Below, in pieces: positions 17,595 to 26,863 of a stretch of 64,000 nt of DNA. Positions within the stretch are counted from its first letter, which is position 1. Each line of letters opens with the position of its first letter. The stretch lies in NCBI RefSeq assembly GCF_016623495.1, contig NZ_JAEHHL010000001.1:992001-1056000 (forward strand). The letters are read 5' to 3'. Source of the stretch: Thermohalobaculum xanthum. Its GTDB lineage: Bacteria; Pseudomonadota; Alphaproteobacteria; Rhodobacterales; Rhodobacteraceae. The notes beneath the pieces were generated by a model. The model was not told where the DNA came from. It saw only the letters and a program-made list of their open reading frames with translations, and did not search any database. The position numbers were made by a program, and so were the translations under genes.

Positions 17595-17695
17595 AGGCGT
17601 CAGCGTACTGTCAAAATGCACTTCAAGGAACAAGGCCGACTTGACCGCCCATGTACCTTTCCTCTCCGATGGCGGCTAAGGGAGCACGACAGTCC

Positions 17696-19939
17696 ATGCT
17701 TTTTGCACATTCATCTGAACGGCGCGATCGTACGGACTGGGAGCCCCTGAAAGATCACCTCTTGGCGGTTGCCGCTCGGGCGGGAGAGTATTCCGCGCAA
17801 TTCGACGCCAGGGCATGGGGCGAAACCGCTGGCCTGCTCCACGACCTCGGCAAGGCCAAGCCCGCCTTTCAGGCCAAGTTGAGGGGCGAGGCCAACTCCG
17901 AGCCCCATAGCGGAGAGGGCGCGCGTTACGCGGAGGAGCACCTTCCAGGCCTCGTCGGAAAACTGCTCGCTTTCTGCATTGCAGGGCACCATTCGGGGTT
18001 GCCGAACGGCGCAACACACTCCGAGGGTCGCCCGCCAACACCGCTCCGCGAGCGGACGCGAACTGCAGAGCTCATACAGCTCCCCGAAGGTATCGTGCTG
18101 CCGACCGTGGTGGGTCATATCCCGCGACCACTCAGTGTCGTCCCGGCGAATGCATCGGAACGCTCGTTTGCATTCCAATTCTTCGCGCGAATGATTTTCT
18201 CCGCGCTTGTCGATGCCGATTATATCGAGACAGAGCGGTTTTATGACGAGCTTGGTGGTCGCGCCTCCAGGCGTAGCCAAGGACCGTCGGTAGCCGTTCT
18301 GTCCGAAGCTCTGGAGGAGCGTCTGTCACGCTTTGGCAATCCCAGCGGAACGGTAAACAAGCTTCGCGACGAGATCAGATCTCACGTTCGGAGCCAGGCC
18401 GCAGCCGCCCCCGGGCTCTTCTCGCTCACGGTTCCAACCGGCGGAGGGAAGACTCTCGCATCGCTCGCGTTTGCGCTCGATCACGCCAAGCGGCACGGTC
18501 TTCAGCGGGTGATTTACGTGATCCCCTACACTTCCATCGTCGAACAGACCGCAGACGTCTTTCGCGATGCGCTCAAGGACAATGAAGCCGTTCTGGAGCA
18601 CCATTCGGCGTTCGACTGGGATGGGCTCGACGATCCAGCCGAGTCCGAACGTATGAAGCTCGCGGCGCAGAACTGGGATCGCCCGGTAATCGTGACAACC
18701 GCAGTCCAGTTTTTCGAGAGCCTCTACTCCAATCGCACCTCCAAATGCCGAAAGCTTCATCGGCTTGCGAATGCCGTCATGATCCTTGATGAAGCGCAGA
18801 CGCTACCACTCCGCTTGCTCCGTCCATGTCTCGCAGCACTCCGGGAACTCGCGCGCGGCTACAACTCGAGCATCGTCCTTTGCACGGCAACTCAACCGGC
18901 TCTCTTTCGGGAAGATGGTTTCCCACACCCTGAAGGTTTCGCACGCGCCGATGTTCGCGAGCTCGCGCCCCAGCCCGCACAACTTTACGAGGCGTTGCGC
19001 CGCGTCCGTGTCGTCAACTGTGGCCCCCTTTCAGACGATGAACTGCTGGCACGCCTTGCCGCGAAGGCCAGCGGCCTCGTAATCGTCAACAACCGCCGCC
19101 ATGCGAGACAGCTCTTCGAACGTATACGCGACCACGACGGCGCCTCTCATTTGACCACCAGCATGACGCCAGAACACCGGCGGAGTGTTCTGCGCGAGGT
19201 ACGCACAAGGCTAGCTCAAGACCTTCCGGTGCACCTGATTGCGACCTCCCTGATTGAGGCCGGCGTCGACGTCGACTTTCCCGTGGTCTACCGGGCAGTC
19301 GCCGGGATCGACTCCGTCGCTCAGGCAGCAGGACGTTGCAATCGAGAAGGACGCATGGCCGAACGAGGCGAGGTGTTTGTCTTTCGGCCCAGTGGAGAGC
19401 ATCGGCCACCGCCCGATCTGAAACAGTTTGCCGATATCGGTGCCGAGATTCTCTCTCGCCACGCTGATCCTCTCTCGCTCGACGCGGTTCGCGACTATTT
19501 CCGGCTTCTCTACTGGGACCGGGCGCATGATCTGGACGCGGAGATGGTCGGATCTGTGAGGGGGATTATTCCGGCAATCGAGCGATCGGGCGGCCAAATG
19601 GACTTCCCGTTTGCGGACATAGCCTCTGCATTTCGAATTATCGCCGATGGTGCGCTGCCGATCGTCATTCGCGGGGGAGCCTTTGGCGTACCCGATGCAA
19701 CACTGGAGCGACTGCAGACCCACCCGCATCCCGGCACCATCGCGCGTCAGCTCCAGCCCTATCAGATCCAGTTGCCCCAAAGAGTGCGTGGACGGTTCGT
19801 TGCGGCTGGGGCGGCTGAGTTCTGGCGAGAGGACGAGTTCGGCCCGCAATTCTTGCTGTTAGCGAATGTTGACCTCTACGATGACCGTGCTGGGCTGCGC
19901 TGGGATGATATTGAAGACTTTGGCTTGCAGGAATTGTGA
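17696..19939 (+). CDS. cas3: CRISPR-associated nuclease-helicase Cas3 (type I-C)
   Basis: A 747-residue protein. The N-terminal HD nuclease domain has GLLHDLGK (His49, Asp50) and GHHSG. The SF2 helicase has Walker A VPTGGGKT (246-253), the DExx box ILDEAQT (Asp365), VNNRRHA, TSLIEAGVDVDF and AQAAGRCNREG (motif VI). It unwinds and degrades target DNA recruited by the Cascade complex. I prefer the ATG at 17696, because AAGGGAG precedes it and FAHS near the N-terminus is typical of the family; ATGs at 17651 and 17672 are in frame. It leads the operon cas3-cas5c-cas8c-cas7, 6 bp before cas5c. Confidence 0.95.
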   Translation: MLFAHSSERRDRTDWEPLKDHLLAVAARAGEYSAQFDARAWGETAGLLHDLGKAKPAFQAKLRGEANSEPHSGEGARYAEEHLPGLVGKLLAFCIAGHHSGLPNGATHSEGRPPTPLRERTRTAELIQLPEGIVLPTVVGHIPRPLSVVPANASERSFAFQFFARMIFSALVDADYIETERFYDELGGRASRRSQGPSVAVLSEALEERLSRFGNPSGTVNKLRDEIRSHVRSQAAAAPGLFSLTVPTGGGKTLASLAFALDHAKRHGLQRVIYVIPYTSIVEQTADVFRDALKDNEAVLEHHSAFDWDGLDDPAESERMKLAAQNWDRPVIVTTAVQFFESLYSNRTSKCRKLHRLANAVMILDEAQTLPLRLLRPCLAALRELARGYNSSIVLCTATQPALFREDGFPHPEGFARADVRELAPQPAQLYEALRRVRVVNCGPLSDDELLARLAAKASGLVIVNNRRHARQLFERIRDHDGASHLTTSMTPEHRRSVLREVRTRLAQDLPVHLIATSLIEAGVDVDFPVVYRAVAGIDSVAQAAGRCNREGRMAERGEVFVFRPSGEHRPPPDLKQFADIGAEILSRHADPLSLDAVRDYFRLLYWDRAHDLDAEMVGSVRGIIPAIERSGGQMDFPFADIASAFRIIADGALPIVIRGGAFGVPDATLERLQTHPHPGTIARQLQPYQIQLPQRVRGRFVAAGAAEFWREDEFGPQFLLLANVDLYDDRAGLRWDDIEDFGLQEL

Positions 19940-19945
19940 GGGGAT

Positions 19946-20614
19946 ATGGGGTTCGGGATTAAACTTCTCGTTTGGGGTGATTATGCCTGCTTTACGCGCC
20001 CGGAGATGAAGGTGGAACGCGTGAGCTACGACGTGATCACACCTTCAGCAGCGCGGGGAATCCTCGAAGCGATCCACTGGAAGCCAGCGATCAGATGGGT
20101 CGTCGACAGCATCCATGTGCTCGCCCCCATCCGGTTCGAAAACATCCGCCGCAACGAGGTGGGATCGAAGATCTCCGCCGTTAATGTGAAGCGAGCGATG
20201 AATGCCGGAAACCTCGACGGGGTCGGCCACGCAATCGACGAAGATCGCCAGCAACGCGCGACGCTCGCGCTGAGGAACGTCCTGTACGGGATCGAGGCAC
20301 ATTTTGAGATAACCCCGAAAGCTGGGCCCGATGATAACGACACCAAGCACATCGAGATGTTCAGACGTAGGGCGGCGAGCGGGCAGTGCTTTCATCGGCC
20401 ATGTCTGGGCGTGAGAGAGTTCCCCGCCCATTTCGACCTTGTTGATGAGTTTCCCGAGAGCAGCCTGCCGCAAGACGAACGCAACCGGGATCTTGGATGG
20501 ATGCTCTACGACATAGATTACGAAAACGGTCGTGAGCCCCTCTTCTTTCGGGCCGTTATGCAGGACGGGGTAATTGACCTCGGTCGCGCCCGCAAGGAGG
20601 GGATGGCACAGTGA
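19946..20614 (+). CDS. cas5c: CRISPR-associated protein Cas5c (Cas5d), crRNA-processing subunit
   Basis: A 222-residue RAMP-type protein starting with [19 protein letters not shown] and [19 protein letters not shown], characteristic of Cas5 of type I-C. In this subtype Cas6 is absent and Cas5c cuts the precursor crRNA in the repeat, then stays on the 5' handle. [13 protein letters not shown] and [22 protein letters not shown] are family features. It overlaps cas8c by four bases (GTGA), indicating coupling. All core parts appear intact. Confidence 0.93.
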   Translation: MGFGIKLLVWGDYACFTRPEMKVERVSYDVITPSAARGILEAIHWKPAIRWVVDSIHVLAPIRFENIRRNEVGSKISAVNVKRAMNAGNLDGVGHAIDEDRQQRATLALRNVLYGIEAHFEITPKAGPDDNDTKHIEMFRRRAASGQCFHRPCLGVREFPAHFDLVDEFPESSLPQDERNRDLGWMLYDIDYENGREPLFFRAVMQDGVIDLGRARKEGMAQ

Positions 20615-22422
20615 CGATCCTGACCGCACTGGCATCCCTCTACGACCGGCTTGCGGATGCCGGCGAAGCCCCGCGACCACGATATTCCGTCGAGAAGATT
20701 GGCGCCGAAGTCGTGCTCGACGAGGAGGGCAATGTTATCCGTATTGCTCCAAAACTGGTGACAGAAGGAACACGGAGGATCGCCGCATCCCTCTCTGTAC
20801 CAGCAGCCGTAAAGCGGACAGCAGGCATTAAGCCAAACCGTCTATGGGACAAGACGGCTTACGTGCTTGGTATCACGGCAAAAAAGGATGAGGGCGGCAA
20901 ACCAATCACCGACGATGAAGGACGCATGGTCCCCGGACAGGAAAAGCGCACCGCTGCGGAACACGAAGCATTCAAGCTGCTTCATCAAGACCTCCTCGCG
21001 GATGCGACTGACCCCGGCCTAATCGCTATGCGCCGCTTCCTCGAGACATGGCATCCGAGCGACTTCGCCGCACGGGGCTTCCCGGAGGAGGCACTCGACC
21101 AGAACATCGTCTTTCGGCTCGACGGTGACACGGATGCCAGCGGCGTCCCCCTCTATGTCCACGAGCGCCCCGCCGCCGTCGAATTGATCTCCGCGGAGGA
21201 GCCCTGTGGGAACCAGTCGCTTTGCCTCGTCACGGGTGAGCGCGCATCGATCGCAAGGCTGCACCCATCGATCAAAGGCGTTCTCGGCGCACAGAGTTCC
21301 GGGGCGTCGATCGTGTCGTTTAATCTTAACGCCTTCGAATCTTATGGAAAAACGCAGGGGGAGAACGCTCCCGTATCGGAGCGCGCGGCATATGCATACA
21401 CGACCGCCCTCAATGCTCTTCTGGCGCGCGACTCGGGACGGAACGTTCGTATCGGAGATGCGACCGTCGTCTTCTGGGCAGAAACCCAAAACCCAAAAGC
21501 TGCCGCTACCATAGAAGATCTGCTCTTCGGCGCCCTCCAGCCGGAGGACGATGACGCTGCAAACCTCAAGATCCGTGCCGCGCTCGAGGCCGTTGCAAAG
21601 GGGCAGGCCACGGACGGCCCTGAGCTTGACCCCCAGACCCGTGTCTACATTCTCGGCCTCGCGCCCAACGCTTCCCGGCTCTCGATCCGCTTCTGGAACC
21701 CGGGCACCTTCGGAGACTTCGCCCGCCAGATCATGCGCTTCTGGCAGGATCTCGAGTTGGACCCTGCTCCATGGAAAGGGCCACCAGCGGCCTGGTCGCT
21801 CCTTTACGAGACTGCAATCCAGCGCAAGGCAGAGAACATTTCCCCCCTCCTCGGTGGTGAGCTGATGCGCGCGGTTCTGACAGGAGCGCCCTATCCGCGG
21901 CCACTGCTTTCAAGTGTCGTCGGCCGGATCAGAGCGGATGGCGAAATTAATGGCCGCAGAGCTGCGATCTGCAGGGCATTCGTCAACAGAAACATTGGAC
22001 AGGAGGTGATCCCAGTGGGCCTCGATCCCGACAACCCCAACCCGGCCTATCGGCTGGGACGGCTCTTTGCCGTTCTCGAGAGTATCCAGAGAAGGGCTCT
22101 TCCCGGCCTCAATGCGACGATCAAGGATCGGTACTTCGCGGCTGCGTCGTCGACGCCGGCGCGCGTGTTCCCCGTCCTCGTGAAGAACGCCACCCACCAT
22201 TTGGCCGTCATGCGAAAGGGCGATGGAGGCGGCCTTGCTCACTGGCTGGATTCCCAGATGGGTGAGATCTGGGCGGGGCTCGAAGCTGATTTGCCGCGCT
22301 CTCTTAACCTCGAGGACCAGGGACGCTTCGTTGCCGGTTACTACCACCAGAGGTGGGCTCGAAAGAAGGCCGACGAGACTGAGGGCGCAGAGGAACTGAT
22401 CGACGCTGGGAGCGAAGAATGA
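20611..22422 (+). CDS. cas8c: CRISPR-associated protein Cas8c (Csd1), large Cascade subunit
   Basis: A 603-residue protein in the place and size range of Cas8c. [20 protein letters not shown] at the N-terminus and FYILGLAPN-like [18 protein letters not shown] in the middle are typical of Csd1. It recognises the PAM and opens target DNA in the type I-C complex, and in this subtype an internal start inside the gene often makes the small subunit Cas11c; I did not pick such a start with confidence. The initiation codon is GTG at 20611, overlapping the cas5c stop, and its stop overlaps the cas7 ATG. Confidence 0.93.
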   Translation: MTILTALASLYDRLADAGEAPRPRYSVEKIGAEVVLDEEGNVIRIAPKLVTEGTRRIAASLSVPAAVKRTAGIKPNRLWDKTAYVLGITAKKDEGGKPITDDEGRMVPGQEKRTAAEHEAFKLLHQDLLADATDPGLIAMRRFLETWHPSDFAARGFPEEALDQNIVFRLDGDTDASGVPLYVHERPAAVELISAEEPCGNQSLCLVTGERASIARLHPSIKGVLGAQSSGASIVSFNLNAFESYGKTQGENAPVSERAAYAYTTALNALLARDSGRNVRIGDATVVFWAETQNPKAAATIEDLLFGALQPEDDDAANLKIRAALEAVAKGQATDGPELDPQTRVYILGLAPNASRLSIRFWNPGTFGDFARQIMRFWQDLELDPAPWKGPPAAWSLLYETAIQRKAENISPLLGGELMRAVLTGAPYPRPLLSSVVGRIRADGEINGRRAAICRAFVNRNIGQEVIPVGLDPDNPNPAYRLGRLFAVLESIQRRALPGLNATIKDRYFAAASSTPARVFPVLVKNATHHLAVMRKGDGGGLAHWLDSQMGEIWAGLEADLPRSLNLEDQGRFVAGYYHQRWARKKADETEGAEELIDAGSEE

Positions 22423-23321
22423 CCGCGATTTCGAACCGCTATGACTTTGTCTTTTTCTTTGATGTCGAGAACGGCAACCCGAACGGCGACCCCGATGCGG
22501 GCAACTTGCCGCGGATGGACCCGGAGACAAACCAGGGCCTCGTTTCGGATGTAAGCCTCAAGCGGAAGATCCGCGACTACGTAGCCGCTTCGAAGGCGGG
22601 CGAGCCGGGCTACGAGATCTACATGGCCGAGCGCGCGGTTCTCAATCGCCAGCACGCGCGTGCTTATGAGGCAACCAAGATCAAACAGGAAGCGAAGAAG
22701 CTCCCAAAGAAGGAGCAGGAGGCGCGCGAGCTCACCGACTGGATGTGCAAGAACTTCTTCGACATCCGTACGTTTGGCGCCGTCATGACAACGGAGGTGA
22801 ATTGCGGCCAGGTGCGCGGCCCGGTGCAGCTGTCATTCGCCCGCTCGCAAGAGCCGATCATGCCGCTTGAGGTCTCCATCACACGATCCTCAGTGACTAA
22901 CGAAAAGGACATCGAGAAAGAGCGCACAATGGGTCGAAAGCACATCGTGCCCTATGGGCTCTACTGTGCGCACGGCTTCATCAACGCGAAGCTCGCGGAG
23001 AAATCTGGCTTCTCGGAAGATGATCTCGAATTGCTCTGGAATGCGTTTCGGGACATGTACGACCTCGATCGGTCTGCGGCGCGCGGAATGATGGCGGGAC
23101 GTCGCCTGATTGCTTTCAAGCACGACTCGGCGCTCGGCAATGCTCAGGCGCACAAGCTCTTTGATCGAGTAACGGTGAGCCGCCTGAATGGCGGCGATGC
23201 GCTCCCGGTCGGCGACCCGCGCACGCACAACTGGCCACCAGCGCGCGCGTTTTCGGACTATCGAATTGGCGTCGACACATCCGGTCTCCCTGACGGGATT
23301 TGCGTCATAGAGCCGTTCTGA
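22419..23321 (+). CDS. cas7: CRISPR-associated protein Cas7 (Csd2), Cascade backbone
   Basis: A 300-residue protein opening FVFFFDVENGNPNGDPDAG, the hallmark of Cas7/Csd2 of type I-C. DIRTFGAVM and GPVQLSFARSQEP are family segments. Multiple copies coat the crRNA spacer. The ATG overlaps the cas8c stop (ATGA). In a complete type I-C operon cas4, cas1 and cas2 would follow; here a small unrelated gene follows 41 bp later. Confidence 0.95.
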   Translation: MTAISNRYDFVFFFDVENGNPNGDPDAGNLPRMDPETNQGLVSDVSLKRKIRDYVAASKAGEPGYEIYMAERAVLNRQHARAYEATKIKQEAKKLPKKEQEARELTDWMCKNFFDIRTFGAVMTTEVNCGQVRGPVQLSFARSQEPIMPLEVSITRSSVTNEKDIEKERTMGRKHIVPYGLYCAHGFINAKLAEKSGFSEDDLELLWNAFRDMYDLDRSAARGMMAGRRLIAFKHDSALGNAQAHKLFDRVTVSRLNGGDALPVGDPRTHNWPPARAFSDYRIGVDTSGLPDGICVIEPF

Positions 23322-23362
23322 GACAGTCTTCACTGCCGCTTGCACAATCAATCAGAGGAAGA

Positions 23363-23716
23363 ATGTATACAATTGAAGACCTCAAGGCCGCGCGCGATGA
23401 GCTGCGGCAATGGGAAGAAAGATCCGATCGCTACGATGGCAACAATCCAGACAAGTACCGAAGCGATATTCGTCTTGCCCGAAGCAAAGTGCGTTTGATC
23501 GAAGGGCACTTGAAGAGGGCTGGCCAAATCGCATTGACGGAAAAGGAGGCGCTGGAACAGGCGCTTGATCATGCCTTTCCCAATGCAATGAGCAAAGAGG
23601 TCGTCGAGTTCGAAGGACGCCGTTATCAGCGCAGATTCTGGCCTCTTGAAAAAAGCCGCTCACGCAAGACGGTCACCGAATGGGGCAGTGACTGGGTTGA
23701 GCTACCCAAAAAATAG
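23363..23716 (+). CDS. Small protein between cas7 and the array, unknown function
   Basis: A 117-residue cytoplasmic protein, mostly helical and charged, with no cysteine. Features are YTIEDLKAARDELRQWEE (helix 1), RSDIRLARSKVRLIEGHLKR (helix 2), then VEFEGRRYQRRFWPLEKS and TVTEWGSDWVEL, which look like a small beta unit rich in aromatic and basic residues. The AGAGGAAGA just before 23363 is a good ribosome site. It is collinear with the cas operon, 41 bp after cas7 and 74 bp before the array, in the slot where cas4-cas1-cas2 normally lie. It resembles none of them. It could be a Cas accessory, a regulator or anti-CRISPR, or a passenger gene. Confidence 0.7.
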   Translation: MYTIEDLKAARDELRQWEERSDRYDGNNPDKYRSDIRLARSKVRLIEGHLKRAGQIALTEKEALEQALDHAFPNAMSKEVVEFEGRRYQRRFWPLEKSRSRKTVTEWGSDWVELPKK

Positions 23717-23790
23717 CGTTCGGCGCTGGGTCCAGATTTTGGTGCGTGGACATAAACATCAACGAAAGCGCCGGTATCCCGACTCACACG

Positions 23791-24089
23791 CTCGCCCCCC
23801 GTGCGAGGGCGTGGATTGAAACTTCTCGTAGGCTTGCTTGGTAAAGTTGAACTGGCGTCGCCCCCGTGCGGGGGCGTGGATTGAAACTACGGCATGGACG
23901 CGGCGGGCGAAAAGCCGAGCGAGTCGCCCCCCGTGCGGGGGCGTGGATTGAAACATTGATCCAGATCCGCCACGGCGCGTCATCGGACGGTCGCCCCCCG
24001 TGCGGGGGGCGTGGATTGAAACAAGTTTCAGGACCATGAAAATACGGAGGTTCTGCGATCGCCCCTCGTGCCGGGGCGTGGATTGAAAC
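23791..24089 (+). CRISPR. Type I-C CRISPR array, 5 repeats and 4 spacers
   Basis: Repeats lie at 23791-23822, 23857-23887, 23923-23954, 23990-24022 and 24058-24089 (31-33 nt). They contain a GCCCCC/GGGGGC hairpin around GTGC and end GTGGATTGAAAC, the type I-C repeat. Spacers are 23823-23856 (34 nt), 23888-23922, 23955-23989 and 24023-24057 (35 nt each). The repeat orientation matches the cas genes, so one transcript can run from the cas side. The first repeat has C at position 1 and an A in the stem; the fifth begins with A and has two changes in the stem; the internal ones differ in C or G run length. Only about 74 bases separate the array from the upstream gene, a short leader. Confidence 0.97.
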
Positions 24090-24134
24090 CACCGATCCGT
24101 CCCAAGCGACGCTCGGTGAAGCTCAAGCACGAGA

Positions 24135-25157
24135 TCAAGCTTTCGACAGGGATTTGAGCAATTCGGCCTGCCGCTCTCGAGACACCGGGAGGTAGGATTC
24201 CATGGTCGTTGCGAGATTTTCGTGACCCATGTTCATCGAATACGCCTTAAACTGCTCGCGCGTCTGGCAAATCCGGTCGCCATAAAGCACCAAGGTCTTC
24301 CGGAAGGAGTGCGGCGTAAATTGCGGCAGGTGCACCCGCGCGAAGGCCGCCCGGATCACGGAGGTCAGCTTGCCCGTGCCCTCGTAATGCTCCCGTGCCA
24401 GCCCGTCCTTCGCGAACTTGCCGGATCGTAGAGCCATCCGAGGCTTCGGAAAGAGCGGGTCAGTATCACTGAAGAGCTCCACCTCGCGCAGGTAGATCAC
24501 CCAGCGCTCAAAGTACTCCCGGTATGACGGGTCGACCGGCAGGAACCATGTGTCGAAGGTCTTTGCGTTCTTCGTCGCCACCTCGCGGGCGTCCTGGAAG
24601 ACGTGGCCGTCGAACAGGTTGACATGCTTCAACCGCAAGCTCGCGACGGCACCGACGCGGGCACCGGTCAGCATGAAGAATGCAAAGAGTGCCTTATCAC
24701 GCCGCTCGAACACGTCCACTTCGGGCATGCCATGGAAGGCATGGAGACACTGCTCCATCGATGGATACGGGGTCGCTCGCCGTGCGTGAGCGGCTCGAGA
24801 TGCCTTCAGAGAGTTGTTGAAGTAATCGGCATCGCTGTAGCCAACCCTCGACTTGTATCCCGGCTGGTCGGCCAGCCAGAGCACGAATGCCTTCACCTGC
24901 GCGAGGGTCGCATCGACCGTCGACTGGCTGAGAGGTCTCCCGGTTCTCTTGCTGCGGGCCTTTTTCAGATGCGTCTTGAACCGCTCGCCCCATTCCCGGC
25001 GGAATCGCTTGAAGTCCTTCCAGCCGATGGCGGCCTCGAACTGGCTGAGCGCCGCCGCGACCTTGTCGAGGGTCTTCTCGTCGCGACCCTTCGCCTGCTT
25101 CAGGTGGTAGAGGTAGCGGTGCTTGATATGCTCGTTTTCGGGGATGACTTTCACCAT
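24135..25157 (-). CDS. Tyrosine recombinase/integrase
   Basis: A 340-residue protein. The N-terminal half is a helical SAM-like core-binding domain. The catalytic domain shows Arg in LTGARVGAVASLRLKHV, HSFR in TPHSFRKTLVL, His in NMGHENLATTMESY and the nucleophile Tyr in that last segment. It should cut and rejoin DNA at specific sites. The stop codon lies only about 45 bases from the last CRISPR repeat. It is the last gene of a minus-strand block with two HTH proteins, probably a mobile-element module, and may be an integrase or resolvase distinct from the tRNA-linked one at 26864. Confidence 0.88.
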   Translation of the reverse strand: MVKVIPENEHIKHRYLYHLKQAKGRDEKTLDKVAAALSQFEAAIGWKDFKRFRREWGERFKTHLKKARSKRTGRPLSQSTVDATLAQVKAFVLWLADQPGYKSRVGYSDADYFNNSLKASRAAHARRATPYPSMEQCLHAFHGMPEVDVFERRDKALFAFFMLTGARVGAVASLRLKHVNLFDGHVFQDAREVATKNAKTFDTWFLPVDPSYREYFERWVIYLREVELFSDTDPLFPKPRMALRSGKFAKDGLAREHYEGTGKLTSVIRAAFARVHLPQFTPHSFRKTLVLYGDRICQTREQFKAYSMNMGHENLATTMESYLPVSRERQAELLKSLSKA

Positions 25158-25208
25158 CTTCAGCCTCCTGCTCGAAGTGTTGTTTTGAACCGGGTCGCAG
25201 AGGTTCGC

Positions 25209-25634
25209 TTAGTCGTAGCCACGCCTGTTGATGGCGAACTCGAACCTCGTGGCCCATTCGGTAAGGTTGCGATCGCTCACGATCCGTTGGGCGGTCCGTT
25301 CACAATGCGGGCAGATCATGATTATGCGACTTCGCCCTCCTTCCATCGGCTCGTGATCGACCAGTCCCGGCATTGGGGCGCGGGGGCGCTTGCAGCAGAG
25401 ACAGAAGATCTCGAAGGCCCCTAAAGCTTGCTTGCTGGCCTTGAGGCGCGACGCGTGGAACTCCTTGAAGTCCCGGCCTCGGATCAGGAAGGGGCGCTTG
25501 TCGGTGATGCAGGGAAGGCCCTGCCTGCGCCAGTTCCTGACTGTTTGAACCGTCACCCCGACAATCTCGGCGAGCTGATCGATCCTGTAGGCCCGGTGCG
25601 TTTTCACGCGGCGCGCGTCGATGCGCCGGCGCAT
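25209..25634 (-). CDS. HTH protein with a C-terminal cysteine cluster
   Basis: A 141-residue protein. Residues about 16-60 form a MerR/excisionase-like helix-turn-helix (YRIDQLAEIVGVTVQTVRNW, then FLIRGRDFKEFHA). The rest contains FCLCCKRP and ICPHCERT, a four-cysteine arrangement that likely binds one zinc ion. It probably binds DNA at the element, as recombination directionality factor or repressor. Its ATG overlaps the stop of the gene before it (TGATG), so they are coupled, and the recombinase gene follows 51 bases later. Confidence 0.7.
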   Translation of the reverse strand: MRRRIDARRVKTHRAYRIDQLAEIVGVTVQTVRNWRRQGLPCITDKRPFLIRGRDFKEFHASRLKASKQALGAFEIFCLCCKRPRAPMPGLVDHEPMEGGRSRIIMICPHCERTAQRIVSDRNLTEWATRFEFAINRRGYD

Positions 25635-25846
25635 CAGAGTGCGCCGTCATCGTTCGGATCTACGCGGCGCGCGTCGGCCCACGCGTTCAGATCCGCGCCG
25701 CGGTAGATGATCTTTCGGCCCAGCTTGTAATAGGCGGGGCCGACACCCTTGTGGCGCCACTGTGTGAGTTTGTCCCGGTCGCCGAGCAGGTCGAGGTCCG
25801 GGTCGCCGGGCAGATAGTTGCGGTCGTGCTCGAAGAGTTTCGCCAT
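25634..25846 (-). CDS. AlpA/excisionase-like small HTH protein
   Basis: A 70-residue protein with the usual winged HTH_17 signature: DRDKLTQWRHKGVGPAYYKL and KIIYRGADLNAWADARR. Such proteins act as excisionases or as activators of integrase genes. The ATG at 25846 follows GGAGGCC; a frame open from 25867 adds seven unlike residues. It is translationally coupled to the cysteine-cluster HTH gene and lies 87 bases after the unknown 284-residue gene. Confidence 0.75.
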   Translation of the reverse strand: MAKLFEHDRNYLPGDPDLDLLGDRDKLTQWRHKGVGPAYYKLGRKIIYRGADLNAWADARRVDPNDDGAL

Positions 25847-25933
25847 GATCTGGCCTCCTTGGTTCATCTTGGAGGCGTTGGACCACGCTTGAGCAGGTCG
25901 GTAAAAATGCGGCTTCGGAGCGTTGGAAAGCCC

Positions 25934-26788
25934 TTACTCTGACTGCCTTCTTCGATCGTTCATCAATGCCAGGCACTCCTCGAGAGCGTTCCGCTGACGC
26001 GGCACGCCGTACCCACGGAGCCCCTCGAAAGCGTCTCCCGAAGGCTCCATGTCCGTTTCGGTCAGTTGGCCCAGCGCCCACTCCGCAGGCCCGCGCGTAT
26101 GAGACTTGATCCCCAGGATCGTGAAGGCCTTCGCAAGGGCCCGCGCGAACTGGGTCGATCCGCTGCCGTCATGGGGCGATGTGCCCCAGGTCGGGAACTG
26201 GCCTGTCTCTTGCGCAAACAGCCGGGCAAGTCTGAGAGCGATCTCGCGCGCGTAGTAGTCCGGGGCGCGGTGCTTCAGGTTCCAGAAGCGCTCTTCCTGT
26301 TCGTTGAGTTCGCGGAGCCGGTCCCCGATAACGCTTTGAAGATCAAGACACATATAAAGGAACACATGGCTCCCGCCCACCTCAGCAATGTTCTTCCTCA
26401 CGAGGGACGTCGGGCTATCCGCGAATATGCGGCGCGCCTGATCTCGCAGCTTCTGATCGATGCGCGGGTGCAAGGCGTCGAACATTTCCCGCCCGGCTTC
26501 GTCTTCCTCCGAAGGCAACAGCGTGGAGAACACCGCGTCGAGGTGCTCCAGCGTCTCCTTGCACGCATCCCGCTCGCGAATGAACTGCGCCTTGGTGTCG
26601 TGCTGGTTCGGCTTCGATGTGTCGAATGGCGGGGAGTTTCCCAGGAGGGTCGATGCTCTGGGGGATTGCTTGCCATAGGGTGAGAGCATCTCGTCCACGA
26701 CGGCATGGAGCTGTTCGGCAACCGAGAGGTCCTGGTTTTCTGCGTCATTTTTTTGCATGAAGGCAGCTTGAGGCATGCCTTCCTGCAT
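25934..26788 (-). CDS. Unknown protein of the mobile-element block
   Basis: A 284-residue soluble protein, mostly helical, acidic in its first half, with no signal peptide. Recognisable stretches include FIRERDACKETLEHLDAVF, GGSHVFLYMCLDLQSVIGDR and HRAPDYYAREIALRLARLF, and near the end HTRGPAEWALGQLT. I do not recognise the family. Its position between two recombinases, with HTH proteins downstream, makes it likely cargo or a helper of the integrated element. The first in-frame ATG is used; ATGs four and ten codons later are possible. Confidence 0.6.
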   Translation of the reverse strand: MQEGMPQAAFMQKNDAENQDLSVAEQLHAVVDEMLSPYGKQSPRASTLLGNSPPFDTSKPNQHDTKAQFIRERDACKETLEHLDAVFSTLLPSEEDEAGREMFDALHPRIDQKLRDQARRIFADSPTSLVRKNIAEVGGSHVFLYMCLDLQSVIGDRLRELNEQEERFWNLKHRAPDYYAREIALRLARLFAQETGQFPTWGTSPHDGSGSTQFARALAKAFTILGIKSHTRGPAEWALGQLTETDMEPSGDAFEGLRGYGVPRQRNALEECLALMNDRRRQSE

Positions 26789-26863
26789 TACAAGAGATCG
26801 TTCTGGCTTTGTTTCAGTGTGCGACCCTTTGCGGGAATCCTCTACTAAAAGGACCTTCCCGCA

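Noticed and set aside
17651-17695. Longer N-terminus for Cas3
   Set aside because: Family members start at the FAHS region, and the best ribosome site is at 17696.
23759-24130. Minus-strand open frame reading VSIHAPARG repeats
   Set aside because: This is the well-known translation of CRISPR repeats and not a protein.
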